From Limnobaculum allomyrinae (GTDB taxonomy: Bacteria; Pseudomonadota; Gammaproteobacteria; Enterobacterales; Enterobacteriaceae): 64,000 nucleotides of DNA. A program made the translations under genes and the position numbers. Position 1 is the stretch's first letter. Every line of letters begins with the position of its first letter. The DNA lies in NCBI RefSeq assembly GCF_016649425.1, contig NZ_JADRCR010000011.1, forward strand, positions 1 through 64,000, read 5' to 3'. Positions 48,501-58,047 of this stretch are shown here, one piece after another. Under the pieces are notes generated by a model, which searched no databases, was not told where the DNA came from, and was given only the letters and a program-made list of their open reading frames with translations.

Positions 48501-49243
48501 TGACCATACTGGTTACGCGTCCCTCTCCTGCCGGTGATGAGCTGGTTAAACAACTCATTGCGCAGGGGAGTAATGCCTGCCATATCCCATTGATTCGCTT
48601 TACCCCTGGCGATGAACTTAATAAGTTACCTGATTATTTAAATAATTTACGTCAGGGTGACTTACTGATCGCGGCTTCCCAACATGCGGTATATTACGCA
48701 AGGGACAAATTGCTCGAAGAGTGTTATTCCTGGCCTGATAGTATAGATTATTTGGCTATCGGGGAGAAAACTGCCGGAGAACTTGAAAAAGTAACAAACT
48801 ATCCGGTGGCTCGTCCTGAAGGTCGCGAAATCAGTGAACAACTGCTAAAATTACCTCAATTACAGCATGTTGCCGGAAAAAGAGTGTTGATCTTGCGTGG
48901 AAACGGCGGTAGGCCATTTCTGGCAGAACAACTTCAAAAACGGGGAGCTGAAGTAACGTTTTGTGAATGTTATCAACGTCACCCGATAGCTTATGATGGC
49001 GAGAAACTTTGCCTTCACTGGCAACAGATGAACGTTAACACGCTGGTAATTACCAGTGGAGAAATGTTACAACAACTGTACGAATTGGTTCCTGAACGCT
49101 ATCGTAGCTGGTTACTTAGTTGCCAATTGCTGGTAGTCAGTGAACGACTTGCTGCTCTGGCCAATACTTTAGGCTGGATGCATTGCCAAATTGCAGATAA
49201 TGCAGATAACGATGCGCTATTGCGTGCGCTACAACAAATTTAA
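48500..49243 (+). CDS. hemD: HemD, uroporphyrinogen-III synthase
   Basis: Cyclises hydroxymethylbilane with inversion of ring D. A 247-residue two-domain protein beginning TILVTRPSPAGDELVKQL; the conserved interdomain residues include the Tyr in FCECYQRHPI and the VITSGEMLQQL segment. The family is poorly conserved, but position between hemC and hemX and the length settle it. Confidence 0.93.
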   Translation: MTILVTRPSPAGDELVKQLIAQGSNACHIPLIRFTPGDELNKLPDYLNNLRQGDLLIAASQHAVYYARDKLLEECYSWPDSIDYLAIGEKTAGELEKVTNYPVARPEGREISEQLLKLPQLQHVAGKRVLILRGNGGRPFLAEQLQKRGAEVTFCECYQRHPIAYDGEKLCLHWQQMNVNTLVITSGEMLQQLYELVPERYRSWLLSCQLLVVSERLAALANTLGWMHCQIADNADNDALLRALQQI

Positions 49244-49260
49244 CTACGGGATGTGCCAAG

Positions 49261-50466
49261 ATGACGGATTCAACGACCCCATCAGCACCAGTTGAACAAG
49301 AGAACGTGTCAGCTGAAAAAGAAACAAATACTCAAACGCCAAAAGTCAGGCAAGGTAGCCGGTCTGGTGTTGCATTAGGAGCGATCGCGATCGCTTTAGT
49401 CATTGCGCTTGGCGGTGGTCTTTATTACCACGGTCATCAATGGGCTGCATCCCAGCAGGCAACAATACAACAGTTACAGGCTCAAATTGATACGCTGAAA
49501 ACCGGTCAATCTAAAGAAGATGGTCAGTTATTAGCATCACAAAATGAATTTACTCAGCAGCTGAAAAATACTGAAAAGCAGATAACCGAGCAAAATAATA
49601 AGCTAAACGCTCAAATATCAACGCTGCAAGAGCTACAAAATAAGGTTACCACTATCGCTTCCAGTGATAGCAAAATATGGCATCTGTCTGAAGCTGATTT
49701 CCTGGTCAAAATGGCGGCTCGTAAGCTGTGGATTGAGCAAGATGCAGCGACAGCAATCAATATGCTAAAAAGTGCAGATAAATCACTGTCTGAATTTAAT
49801 GACCCTAGCCTAAGTGAGGTTCGTCAGGCAATTATTCAGGATATCAACTCTATTTCAGCGGTAAGCCAGATCGATTTCGACGGTATCGCCCTGAGATTAA
49901 ATGAACTCTCTGATCAAGTGATGAATCTGCCATCCGCCAGCACTGACTGGGATAATGCGCCGCTGGATAAAAGCAGCACCGAAGTTAGCGGTGAGCTGAA
50001 AGACTGGCGTCAGAATTTGAAAAACAGCTGGCATAACTTTATGTCAGAGTTCATTACCATTCGCGCCCGCGATGTTCCGGCGAATGAACTAACCAGCCCG
50101 CTGTTAACACCCGATCAGGATACTTATCTGAGAGAAAACCTGCGCTTAAAACTGTTAATTGCAGCCAGAGCAGTTTCTCGTCATCAAAGCGAAATTTATC
50201 AGCAATCGCTGGACAGCGTGTCTACCTGGGTTCGCGCCTACTTCGATCCGGATCACTCGTCAACTAAAGCGTTTTTAAGCCAGCTTGATGAGCTCACTCA
50301 GCAATCCATTAATCTGGATATGCCTAAAGAACTGAAAAGTCTGTCGCTGCTGGATGCCGTAACGAGAAAACGTACTCGTGATATCGCACCGCCAGCACCG
50401 GTTTCAGCTCCAACAACGGCACCTGCCCCAGAATCAGCCCATCCATCCAGTAATCAGGAGGGTTAA
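49261..50466 (+). CDS. hemX: HemX, membrane-anchored heme-operon protein
   Basis: A 401-residue protein with a disordered N-terminus, one TM helix (about residues 37-55, GVALGAIAIALVIALGGGL), then a coiled coil (about 65-125, rich in Gln and Leu) and a periplasmic helical domain (about 140-370). The tail is Pro/Ala-rich. It is often annotated as uroporphyrinogen-III C-methyltransferase, but no methyltransferase motif is visible. Its role is unclear; it follows hemD by 17 bp and precedes hemY by 2 bp. Confidence 0.92.
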   Translation: MTDSTTPSAPVEQENVSAEKETNTQTPKVRQGSRSGVALGAIAIALVIALGGGLYYHGHQWAASQQATIQQLQAQIDTLKTGQSKEDGQLLASQNEFTQQLKNTEKQITEQNNKLNAQISTLQELQNKVTTIASSDSKIWHLSEADFLVKMAARKLWIEQDAATAINMLKSADKSLSEFNDPSLSEVRQAIIQDINSISAVSQIDFDGIALRLNELSDQVMNLPSASTDWDNAPLDKSSTEVSGELKDWRQNLKNSWHNFMSEFITIRARDVPANELTSPLLTPDQDTYLRENLRLKLLIAARAVSRHQSEIYQQSLDSVSTWVRAYFDPDHSSTKAFLSQLDELTQQSINLDMPKELKSLSLLDAVTRKRTRDIAPPAPVSAPTTAPAPESAHPSSNQEG

Positions 50467-50468
50467 AC

Positions 50469-51650
50469 ATGCTGCGTTTACTCTTTCTATTATTGATACT
50501 GGTTGCAGGCATAGCGGTAGGTCCGATGTTGGCAGGACATCAGGGTGCAGTAATGATCCAAACGGATAATTACGACATTAAAATGAGCGTAACCGGTCTT
50601 GCTATCCTTATCGCACTGCTGTTTATCGTTCTGTTCTGCCTTGAGTGGGTACTACGCCGTATTTTTCATACCAGTGCGCGTACCAAAGGTTGGTTTATTG
50701 GTCGTAAAAGCACTCGCGCGCGCAAACAAACCCGAGCTGCAATGCTTAAGCTGACCGAAGGTGATTTCTCTCAGGTTGAGAAATTACTAACCCGTAACGC
50801 TGACCATGCAGAGCAACCGGTGGTGAACTATTTGCTGGCAGCTGAAGCTGCACAGCAAAATGGTGACACTCAACGCGTGAATGACTACCTGAGCCGTGCT
50901 GCAGAGCTGGCGGATACCGATCAACTTCCGGTTGATATTACTCGCATCCGCATTCAATTAGCACAAGGTGAATATCACGCTGCACGACACGGTATCGATC
51001 AGTTACTTAATGATGCTCCACGTCATCCGGAAGTATTACGTTTGGCTCAGCAAGCCTATTTAAAAACCGGTGGCTATGCCTCTTTGCTGGAAATTATTCC
51101 TTCTATTGAGAAAGCTAAACTTTATGACGAAGATACGCTGGAAACCCTGCGTCTCGATACTTACATCGGCTTAATGGATCAGGCCATGTCAGAAGGTGGT
51201 AGCGAAGGGCTGAAGCTATGGTGGAAGAATCAGCCACGTAAAGTGCGTAATAACCAAACGCTTCAGGTTGAACTGGCTTCCCATTTCATCGATTGTGATG
51301 ATAATGAGCAGGCACAAAAGATCATTCTGGACGGTTTAAAACATCAATATGATGAAAGGCTGATTCTGTTAATTCAAAAGCTGGAATCCGGCAATCCTGA
51401 TCCGCTGGAAAAAGAGCTAAAAATGCAGATTCAGGAACACGGCGCAACACCACTGCTAAATAGTACATTGGGTCAACTGTTAATGAAGCACGGTGAATGG
51501 GAACAAGCCAGCGCAGTATTGAAACAAGCGATTGAGCAACATCCCGATGCCAAGGACTATGCACTACTGGCAGATGCTCTGGATAAACTAAATCGTACAC
51601 AAGAAGCCGCACAAATACGGCGCCAGGGATTAGCACTCTCCCTGAAGTAA
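50469..51650 (+). CDS. hemY: HemY, TPR protein of the heme operon
   Basis: A 393-residue inner-membrane protein with two N-terminal TM helices (about 1-20 and 42-62) and a long cytosolic TPR region (about 85-390, for example NGDTQRVNDYLSRAAELAD and WEQASAVLKQAIEQHPDAKD). Thought to help organise late heme-synthesis enzymes; it is not the HemY-type protoporphyrinogen oxidase of Gram-positives. Last gene of hemCDXY, followed by a terminator. Confidence 0.93.
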   Translation: MLRLLFLLLILVAGIAVGPMLAGHQGAVMIQTDNYDIKMSVTGLAILIALLFIVLFCLEWVLRRIFHTSARTKGWFIGRKSTRARKQTRAAMLKLTEGDFSQVEKLLTRNADHAEQPVVNYLLAAEAAQQNGDTQRVNDYLSRAAELADTDQLPVDITRIRIQLAQGEYHAARHGIDQLLNDAPRHPEVLRLAQQAYLKTGGYASLLEIIPSIEKAKLYDEDTLETLRLDTYIGLMDQAMSEGGSEGLKLWWKNQPRKVRNNQTLQVELASHFIDCDDNEQAQKIILDGLKHQYDERLILLIQKLESGNPDPLEKELKMQIQEHGATPLLNSTLGQLLMKHGEWEQASAVLKQAIEQHPDAKDYALLADALDKLNRTQEAAQIRRQGLALSLK

Positions 51651-51672
51651 CAATGATTTCAATCGCAATGAA

Positions 51673-51699
51673 ACGGGCTCAGGATATGAGTCCGTTTTT
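51673..51699 (+). terminator. Terminator of hemCDXY
   Basis: ACGGGCTCA and TGAGTCCGT pair around a 5-nt loop (one G-T pair), followed by TTTTTATTT, 23 bp after hemY. Confidence 0.88.
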
Positions 51700-51749
51700 A
51701 TTTGTCCTGAATATCCTCTAACTTAATCAGAGGACAACAAATTTCAGAC

Positions 51750-51960
51750 AAAAAAAACACTTGCCTATAAGGGCAAGTGTGAGAAAAAAATCAGGTCAAA
51801 GGACAACATGGTGGTGTCTCACTCAACGTTATGTCTAATGTTTGATGACAATGTCATCATAAAGCTAGACGATAGACACCATTACTCGGCTCTGCATCAT
51901 TCATTGGATTATGAAGTGGTTCTTAAACCAACTATCATAAAAAGGAGAATGAGCATCTAC
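51750..51960 (-). ncRNA. glmZ: GlmZ small regulatory RNA
   Basis: Minus-strand sRNA of about 210 nt that base-pairs with and activates glmS mRNA (glucosamine-6-phosphate synthase); in E. coli it is governed by RapZ and GlmY. The 5' end GTAGATGCTCATTC (from 51960), the middle GCAGAGCCG and the pairing segment AACGTTGAGTGA (near 51830) match E. coli GlmZ. The 3' end is a terminator CACTTGCCC / GGCAAGTG with eight T (51779-51750). It lies between hemY and the tRNA cluster, the E. coli position, and converges on hemY. GlcN-6-P feeds UDP-GlcNAc, the precursor for the ECA genes in this window. Confidence 0.92.
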
Positions 51961-51972
51961 ATATAAGATAAT

Positions 51973-51986
51973 GCACTTATCATGCC
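51973..51986 (-). promoter_or_regulatory. Sigma-54 promoter of glmZ
   Basis: TGGCATG-ATAA-GTGCA: GG (51986-51985), ten bases, GC (51974-51973), with the GlmZ 5' end 13 nt beyond the GC. This is exact -24/-12 geometry. AT-rich TATCTTATAT nearer the start could serve sigma-70, as in the overlapping promoters known for glmY/glmZ. Confidence 0.8.
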
Positions 51987-52117
51987 AACTTTTACTAACT
52001 CAGATAAGAATATAATAAATTAACGTAACATATTGATTATAAAATCATTATTTTTGTGTTTTGTTTTTACTACTATTTTTATACTTATTCCGCAGAGCAC
52101 AAAGCGCATGGACAAGA

Positions 52118-52198
52118 CGTCTCTTTTTAGAGACACCTAATTCCTGTTATATATTTATTCAATATAATCAATTAATTAAGTGTCTTTAAGTAACGACA
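52118..52198. promoter_or_regulatory. Two GlrR (QseF) activator sites for glmZ
   Basis: TGTC-N10-GACA is perfect at 52181-52198, and TGTC-N10-GACG (minus strand, one mismatch) is at 52135-52118. They lie about 160 and 230 bp upstream of the glmZ start, the enhancer distance expected for a sigma-54 promoter. The second site is close to the start of the DUF1294 gene. Confidence 0.7.
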
Positions 52199-52232
52199 AA
52201 GCAAAGAAAATATAGAAGAGATCAACGACAGT

Positions 52233-52613
52233 ATGAAATCACGGACAGATACCAACAAAAAATACAGAACCTCTAGCCTCACCACCCTACTGGTGATTAT
52301 CTTGTTTATATCTGCTATCGCGCTGGCATTTTGGTTTGGCTGGCTGCCGTTACCAGTTGTGATTTTATATGCCACATTAAGCCTGATAACCTTTCTGTTC
52401 TACGGTAAAGATAAGTCTGCAGCCAAAAACCATACCTGGCGTATTAAAGAAAGTACGCTGTTATGGCTGGGTGTCATCGGTGGATGGCCTGGAGCTCTGA
52501 TGGCACAACAATTATTCCGCCATAAATCGAGCAAGAAGTCATTTCAATGGATGTTCTGGATTACTGTTGCGATTAACAGTGCGATTCTCATTTGGTGGTT
52601 AAGAAACCGGTAA
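52233..52613 (+). CDS. DUF1294 small membrane protein
   Basis: A 126-residue inner-membrane protein with about four hydrophobic helices. The DUF1294 core is YGKDKSAAKNHTWRIKEST, then LLWLGVIGGWPGALMAQQLF, then RHKSSKKSFQWMFW. Function unknown; some members carry a nucleic-acid-binding domain ahead of this core, absent here. Divergent from glmZ, and convergent with the tRNA operon terminator. Confidence 0.82.
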   Translation: MKSRTDTNKKYRTSSLTTLLVIILFISAIALAFWFGWLPLPVVILYATLSLITFLFYGKDKSAAKNHTWRIKESTLLWLGVIGGWPGALMAQQLFRHKSSKKSFQWMFWITVAINSAILIWWLRNR

Positions 52614-52671
52614 TCCAATGAATTAAACAGAAGAGAGTGATTATCAAACCACTATTTAAAACGCAGATAAA

Positions 52672-52696
52672 GAAAAACCCCGCAATATGCGGGGTT
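52672..52696 (-). terminator. Terminator of the tRNA operon
   Basis: AACCCCGCA and TGCGGGGTT form a 9-bp stem with a 3-nt loop; the minus strand continues into a T-run. It lies 9 bp past the tRNA-Pro CCA end. Confidence 0.93.
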
Positions 52697-52705
52697 CTCA
52701 AAATT

Positions 52706-52782
52706 TGGTCGGCGAGAGAGGATTCGAACCTCCGACCCACTGGTCCCAAACCAGTTGCGCTACCAAGCTGCGCTACTCGCCG
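52706..52782 (-). tRNA. proM: tRNA-Pro (TGG), proM-like
   Basis: 77-nt cloverleaf: acceptor CGGCGAG pairs with its 3' partner, anticodon loop TTTGGGA (anticodon TGG), T loop GTTCGAATC, encoded CCA. Last gene of the argX-hisR-leuT-proM order. Confidence 0.95.
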
Positions 52783-52821
52783 AATCAGGCACTACTTTTT
52801 ATTTGTTATTTTAAATTCGTG

Positions 52822-52907
52822 TGGTGCGAAGAGAGGGACTTGAACCCTCACGTCCGAAGGACACTAACACCTGAAGCTAGCGCGTCTACCAATTCCGCCA
52901 CCTTCGC
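52822..52907 (-). tRNA. leuT: tRNA-Leu (CAG), leuT-like
   Basis: 86-nt class II tRNA with a long variable arm (GTCCTTCGGAC), acceptor GCGAAGG, anticodon CAG in the loop CTTCAGGT, encoded CCA. Confidence 0.95.
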
Positions 52908-52948
52908 AGTTACACAAAAATCTAAAACTTACTATACCAACAAATTAA

Positions 52949-53025
52949 TGGGGTGGCTAATGGGACTTGAACCCACGACAACTGGAATCACAATCCAGGG
53001 CTCTACCAACTGAGCTATAGCCACC
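52949..53025 (-). tRNA. hisR: tRNA-His (GTG), hisR-like
   Basis: 77 nt including the G-1 that pairs with C73, characteristic of tRNA-His; anticodon GTG in the loop TTGTGAT; encoded CCA. Nearly identical to E. coli hisR. Confidence 0.95.
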
Positions 53026-53089
53026 ATAAATTCTTTGCTCAACCCGGTATCCAAACCTTGGACATTAATCACGCCCTGCGCACTGTTTA

Positions 53090-53166
<77 letters not shown>

Positions 53167-53188
53167 GCAGTGCGCCGTTGCGGTGAGG

Positions 53189-53217
53189 ATAGTACGGATT
53201 TAGAACCCATCTGTCTA
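53189..53217 (-). promoter_or_regulatory. tRNA operon promoter
   Basis: On the minus strand TAGACA (53217-53212), a 17-bp spacer, and TACTAT (53194-53189) precede argX by about 20 bp. Confidence 0.7.
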
Positions 53218-53529
53218 GCCCTTTTTTCAGGAATTTTTCTAATTGCTCACTTCATCAACGATTCGGCTACTTTTTTATCACAAAACCGGGGTAAAACATA
53301 TTTTACTCATAATTAATTTATCTTTATTGCTAATTTTTGCTTCCAGAATTCCTCAACCTCTTTTAAAGTCAGAGTCAGCGAATGAGAAATACATTCGCAC
53401 ACTAATAAAAGCAAACACAGATTTCCGGTCAGCTAAACATCACCACACCTGGTGACGGTGCTTTATTTGCACAAAAACGCCCGGAAAGACAGGCTTAGGA
53501 AATAATATCTATTTTAGGGATCAACCACA
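53218..53529. other. sstT upstream region
   Basis: About 310 bp before sstT. Small hairpins are visible: GCGAATG / CATTCGC (53378-53398), CACCA / TGGTG (near 53442-53455) and GTGC / GCAC around TTTATTT (near 53458-53473). They may shape the sstT leader, but no known riboswitch could be matched. Confidence 0.4.
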
Positions 53530-54783
53530 GTGAGTAACATAAAAAAGCCATTTGGCTTTCTACGCGGTAGCCTCGTTACCCAAATATTGATAGGCATGTT
53601 GGCCGGTATTATTCTGGCACTTGTATCACCAAGCGGCGCTCAGGCCGTTGGCCTTTTAGGTAACTTATTTGTCAGTGCATTGAAATCTGTTGCACCTATT
53701 CTGGTCTTTATTCTGGTTGCCTCTTCTATTGCCAACCACAAAAAAGGCCAGAAAACCAATATGCGGCCAATTGTTATGCTGTATCTGATTGGTACTTTTG
53801 CTGCCGCCTTAATTGCTGTTCTGGGTAGTTTTTTATTCCCGTCGAAACTATTGTTAGCCACAACCAATGCCTCACTGAGCCCGCCTGGCAGCGTAGTTGA
53901 GGTTCTTCATGCGGTACTGTTTAAAATGGTGGATAACCCCGTCAGAGCCCTTATGGAAGCAAACTATATTGGCCTTCTGGTTTGGGGGATCGCATTAGGT
54001 GTGGCTTTACGCCATGCATCTGATACCACCAAAACCGTCGTCAGCGATCTCTCTTACGGTATTACTTTTATTGTTCGTTTAGTGATCCGCTTTGCTCCTA
54101 TTGGTATTTTTGGTTTAGTCTCAGCAACGCTGTCAGACCCTGAAACAGGCTTCTCTGCATTTCGTGGTTACGCTCACCTGTTAACAGTATTAATTGGCTG
54201 TATGGCAGTGGTAGCGCTGGTACTTAACCCACTAATTGCATTTATTATCACGCGTCAAAACCCATATCCATTAGTGTTTACCTGCCTGCGTGATAGCGGT
54301 ATTCCCGCCTTCTTCACCCGGAGCTCTGCGGCAAACATTCCGGTCAACATGACCCTGTGTAAGAAGTTAAAACTTAAAGAAGAAACCTACTCTGTTGCAG
54401 TTCCTCTTGGTACAGCTATCAATATGGCGGGTGCAGCGGTAACAATTACGGTATTAACGTTAGCAGCTGTATACACTTTAGATATCACCGTTGACATTCC
54501 TACCGCATTATTACTGAGTGTTATTGCCTCTATATGCGCCTGTGGTGCATCAGGTGTCGCCGGTGGCTCTCTGCTACTGATTCCTGTTGCCTGTAGCATG
54601 TTCGGTATTCCGAATGAGATTGCGATGCAGGTTGTTGCTGTAGGATTTATCATTGGTGTTCTACAAGATTCCGTAGAAACCGCAATAAACTCATCCACTG
54701 ATGTGGTATTTATTGCAGCAGTCTGTAAAGCTGAAGAGCAAAAAGAGGCGGCTATGGCAGCTTCTGCAATAAAAGAAAACTAA
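53530..54783 (+). CDS. sstT: SstT, Na+/serine-threonine symporter
   Basis: Inner-membrane sodium-coupled importer of serine and threonine (DAACS family), 417 residues. Eight TM helices plus reentrant loops; key segments are [19 protein letters not shown] (serine-rich hairpin), [18 protein letters not shown] and [19 protein letters not shown] (sodium and substrate sites). It begins with GTG, with AGGGA about 10 nt upstream. In E. coli yifK (an amino-acid permease) occupies this slot and sstT lies elsewhere. Confidence 0.95.
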   Translation: MSNIKKPFGFLRGSLVTQILIGMLAGIILALVSPSGAQAVGLLGNLFVSALKSVAPILVFILVASSIANHKKGQKTNMRPIVMLYLIGTFAAALIAVLGSFLFPSKLLLATTNASLSPPGSVVEVLHAVLFKMVDNPVRALMEANYIGLLVWGIALGVALRHASDTTKTVVSDLSYGITFIVRLVIRFAPIGIFGLVSATLSDPETGFSAFRGYAHLLTVLIGCMAVVALVLNPLIAFIITRQNPYPLVFTCLRDSGIPAFFTRSSAANIPVNMTLCKKLKLKEETYSVAVPLGTAINMAGAAVTITVLTLAAVYTLDITVDIPTALLLSVIASICACGASGVAGGSLLLIPVACSMFGIPNEIAMQVVAVGFIIGVLQDSVETAINSSTDVVFIAAVCKAEEQKEAAMAASAIKEN

Positions 54784-54800
54784 TAATTGTTTGAGTTTAA

Positions 54801-54836
54801 CCAATAAAAAAAGCCCGAAAGGGCTTTTTTTATTGG
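54801..54836. terminator. Bidirectional terminator between sstT and wecG
   Basis: A perfect 16-bp stem (CCAATAAAAAAAGCCC and complement) with a GAAA tetraloop. A- and T-runs on both sides let it end sstT and the wec cluster from opposite strands. Confidence 0.95.
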
Positions 54837-54850
54837 TGATAACTTATTCA

Positions 54851-55579
54851 CTAAAGGCGATTGGTGTAATGGTAAACAACATACTTAAGCAACTTAAACT
54901 GCCGGCGCCAGCGAGTTGGCTGGGCAAGTAACCGATATAACCATTCCAGCCCCATATTCTGCCATACTTTTGGTGCACGCTTTACGTGGCCAGTAAACAC
55001 ATCATAGGTTCCACCAACACCCATATACAGCGCATCAGAATAGATCTTACGGCAATCACGCATAAACATCTCTTGCTTTGGCGATCCCATCGCAACCGTC
55101 ACAAATCTTGCTCCGCTGGCACGAATGCGTTCAAACAAAGCCTCGCGATCTTCCGGTTTGAAATATCCATCCTGACTACCAACGATATTTACATTCCACT
55201 GACTTTTTAGCTTTTGCTCAACCTCTGCCAATATTTCTGGTTTTCCCCCCACCAGAAATACCGGTACGCCCTGCTTTCCAGCCTGTTCCATTAATGCTTC
55301 CCAGAGATCGGCACCAGCGATACGCTGTACATCAGCATCCGGATATTTACGACGAATAGAACGTACGATGCTGATTCCATCAGCATATTTATACTCAGCT
55401 GCATCAATCAATTCACGCAAAGGCTTATCCTGCTCTGCGGTCATTACCTTCTCAGCATTGATCGCAACCAGCGTTCCGGTTTTCATATCGCTATCATCAA
55501 ACAGATAGTCAACAAACTGAGCCATGTTGCGAAAGCCCCATATATCAATACCGCGAATACTATATTTAGCAATATTCAC
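54851..55579 (-). CDS. wecG: WecG, UDP-N-acetyl-D-mannosaminuronic acid transferase
   Basis: Adds ManNAcA to GlcNAc-PP-undecaprenol to make ECA lipid II, at the inner membrane. WecG/TagA/CpsF family, 242 residues, with [34 protein letters not shown] and VAMGSPKQE as the family segments; the C-terminal basic region ([14 protein letters not shown]) probably binds membrane. Last gene of the ECA cluster, 9 bp after wzyE. Confidence 0.95.
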   Translation of the reverse strand: MNIAKYSIRGIDIWGFRNMAQFVDYLFDDSDMKTGTLVAINAEKVMTAEQDKPLRELIDAAEYKYADGISIVRSIRRKYPDADVQRIAGADLWEALMEQAGKQGVPVFLVGGKPEILAEVEQKLKSQWNVNIVGSQDGYFKPEDREALFERIRASGARFVTVAMGSPKQEMFMRDCRKIYSDALYMGVGGTYDVFTGHVKRAPKVWQNMGLEWLYRLLAQPTRWRRQFKLLKYVVYHYTNRL

Positions 55580-55588
55580 TCTACTCTC

Positions 55589-56959
55589 CTAACCTGCTTT
55601 CGCATTATCAATGTTTACCTGCCCGGAAGACAGAGAACGGCGGACTCGTTGGCGTATCATGCCGCAGGCATCAAAAATCCAATACAGCAGCTTCGCAATA
55701 ATCAAACATAATCCAAATATCAAAGCAAAGAAAACAACTCGGGAAACAAAGGAATCTAAACCTTCCCGGGCTAATACGATGATGTTAAAAACCGCACCAA
55801 AGCAGAATGCCTGCATAATCGCACCTTTATAGCGATTGGTTTCGGTTCGTCCCTTCTCATACACCCAGTCAAACCATTTAATAATCAAACCAACCAGTAC
55901 CGCTCCCAGAGGGATAAACCATACCCCCCCCATCACCACCAAGGAACCGATCAGGGTTGGTGATATCGCCAGACCAGCATGATAATCCAGCACTTCCCAG
56001 GTAAAGTAATTGGCAGTGTTCACGACCAAATTAGGCCTGTCAGGCCATAGCCAACCGGGAATAAATACATAGAAATCACGGACAATGGGAGCTAAACCCT
56101 GAAACTCTATCTTGTCGTAATTTTGCAATAATAATGCCAGATTCTCCCATGGGGAGAAGGTATCCCGAGTGAGATACAAGAAGGTATAAAAGGCCTCTGC
56201 ACCAGATACATTCATGCCATAACGCTTTAACGCCAGCCAGAACATACCTACGACGCCAGCAACACCCGCCATGACCAACATCCATAAAGTGATGTGTCCA
56301 CGAGCAATGCCAATAAACAGAAACAGGGAGAAAGCAATCAGGATGTTGGCCCGCGTTCCGCCTACAACCACATAGGTCAGAATCCCAAAGGCAACGGTAC
56401 TTATCAAAAACAAAAACCAGCTGCGCGTATTTTCTTTCAGAAAATAGACAACCAACATGGCAGGAATAAAGAAATAGAAAAAGCGTTTTAACGCAACGCC
56501 AGAAACATCACTGGAAAATATCTGGCTATATTTTTCTAACTTAAACAGTAAAAAGCCATTTTGCAGGAAAAATATTCCAACGGTGATAATCGCTACTAAA
56601 GCTAGCAGCATCCAGGTTAGATTGGTTTCGACACGATTCATATTAAATAGTGCCGGACGGGGCTTATCACTCGGTTTTAATAATCGGGTTTTATAGCAAA
56701 CATAATAAATAGCATAAAAACAGGTCGCCGAAAGTAACGCATTAAGTAATGAATCAACTTCAACTACCTGTACATCAAATTGAAAAACCAGCAAACAGGT
56801 TAACGGAAAACCAAAATAGAACGTTAATAAATAGAGCAGTGAAAATAATACGTTAAAATTAAAACGCACTTTTCTAAACTCTTTATACGTTAAGGTCAGA
56901 ATGAATATCAGTGATATCAGGTAAACAACAAACAAACCACCAAACTGTGCAGGTTCCAT
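55589..56959 (-). CDS. wzyE: WzyE, ECA polysaccharide polymerase
   Basis: Polymerises the trisaccharide repeat of ECA on the periplasmic face. A 456-residue integral membrane protein with about a dozen helices. Conserved WzyE residues include [32 protein letters not shown] and [21 protein letters not shown]. The start at 56959 ([13 protein letters not shown]) overlaps the wecF stop (TAATG); an upstream frame extension is not conserved. Confidence 0.94.
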   Translation of the reverse strand: MEPAQFGGLFVVYLISLIFILTLTYKEFRKVRFNFNVLFSLLYLLTFYFGFPLTCLLVFQFDVQVVEVDSLLNALLSATCFYAIYYVCYKTRLLKPSDKPRPALFNMNRVETNLTWMLLALVAIITVGIFFLQNGFLLFKLEKYSQIFSSDVSGVALKRFFYFFIPAMLVVYFLKENTRSWFLFLISTVAFGILTYVVVGGTRANILIAFSLFLFIGIARGHITLWMLVMAGVAGVVGMFWLALKRYGMNVSGAEAFYTFLYLTRDTFSPWENLALLLQNYDKIEFQGLAPIVRDFYVFIPGWLWPDRPNLVVNTANYFTWEVLDYHAGLAISPTLIGSLVVMGGVWFIPLGAVLVGLIIKWFDWVYEKGRTETNRYKGAIMQAFCFGAVFNIIVLAREGLDSFVSRVVFFALIFGLCLIIAKLLYWIFDACGMIRQRVRRSLSSGQVNIDNAKAG

Positions 56960-58047
56960 TATTTTACCTCTCCGGCAGCCACAACCAGTGCCTGCTTCCA
57001 CCCACTAATATAGTTAGGGTTAAAAAAGGCGATATGGCTTTTATCCAGTGTAGCGATTTTTTCCTGAATATCCCGAACACTTTCCATATCTATCTTATCG
57101 CCATAAAACAGAAATGGAATTTTCTGCTCCTGAAGGTCATTCCAGAACGGATTATTACGGCTCACAACGAAAGGCACTCCGCTTTGAATCAGCAAACAAA
57201 GCGTACCGATTCCCTGCTGACGATTAAAAATGAAATAGCCTAAATCACAGCCAGAAAGAATCGATAAATATTCATCAAAAGGAATTTGCTCCGTCAGCAA
57301 TGTTACCTGCCCCTGAGGAAACAACTCCACCGCTTTAACGCTAATCTCTGAAATATAGTTATGATTATTCGCCGGGTAGCCCAGCGGAATAATAATTTTC
57401 ACCCGATCGTTATCAAATTGACGGTGAATTTCCTGTAACACTTCAATATGGCGATTAGTACGATCGCCGGAATTACCCACCAATATTGTTAACGTCTTCT
57501 TGTGGCTCTTATCAATTAGTGTTGGTTGATAGTCAGGATCCATTCGGGTTGGAAAATAGAGTAATGAACAGGGTGTATCAGGATGGCGTTGTTGGTAATA
57601 GTTCAAATCACCCCGAGTGGCAAAAATATGCCCCACCTTTCCCTGAGCGACACGGCGCAACCGATAAAACAGACGAAACTTCCAATTGCTGGAATCTTCA
57701 TACAAGTCTGCTCCCCAAATGTGCCAACTAACACGTTTAGGATTAATTTTATTGAATAGCAGAGCAAGCCACAATTTGGCATTAAACTGACCATGAAATA
57801 AAAAGCGTGCGTCTGTATCCACTTTTGCCCGCACAATCACTGCCTGAGCCAGCGATGCTTTATCATCATAGCCTTCAATGTTTAGCTGGTTAAATGACTC
57901 AAATGACGAAGTGTCCTTTGCAGCAACCATAAAATGTTTAACATACTCATGGGGTACCTGTGCTGATAAAACATCGTTAAAGAAACGCAGCACCGTTAAA
58001 TTATGGTGGGGTATATCAGAACCCAATATATGAATCAAAGTCGTCAT
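56959..58047 (-). CDS. wecF: WecF, ECA 4-acetamido-4,6-dideoxy-D-galactose (Fuc4NAc) transferase
   Basis: Adds Fuc4NAc from TDP-Fuc4NAc to ECA lipid II, producing lipid III. Family GT56, 362 residues. Segments [37 protein letters not shown] and [11 protein letters not shown] at the N-terminal half, and [20 protein letters not shown] at the nucleotide-binding half. ATG overlaps the wzxE stop (ATGA). Confidence 0.95.
   Translation of the reverse strand: MTTLIHILGSDIPHHNLTVLRFFNDVLSAQVPHEYVKHFMVAAKDTSSFESFNQLNIEGYDDKASLAQAVIVRAKVDTDARFLFHGQFNAKLWLALLFNKINPKRVSWHIWGADLYEDSSNWKFRLFYRLRRVAQGKVGHIFATRGDLNYYQQRHPDTPCSLLYFPTRMDPDYQPTLIDKSHKKTLTILVGNSGDRTNRHIEVLQEIHRQFDNDRVKIIIPLGYPANNHNYISEISVKAVELFPQGQVTLLTEQIPFDEYLSILSGCDLGYFIFNRQQGIGTLCLLIQSGVPFVVSRNNPFWNDLQEQKIPFLFYGDKIDMESVRDIQEKIATLDKSHIAFFNPNYISGWKQALVVAAGEVK

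Noticed and set aside
53378-53529. Riboswitch or amino-acid attenuator before sstT
   Set aside because: Only short hairpins are present; no known aptamer core, terminator/antiterminator pair or Ser/Thr-rich leader peptide was found.
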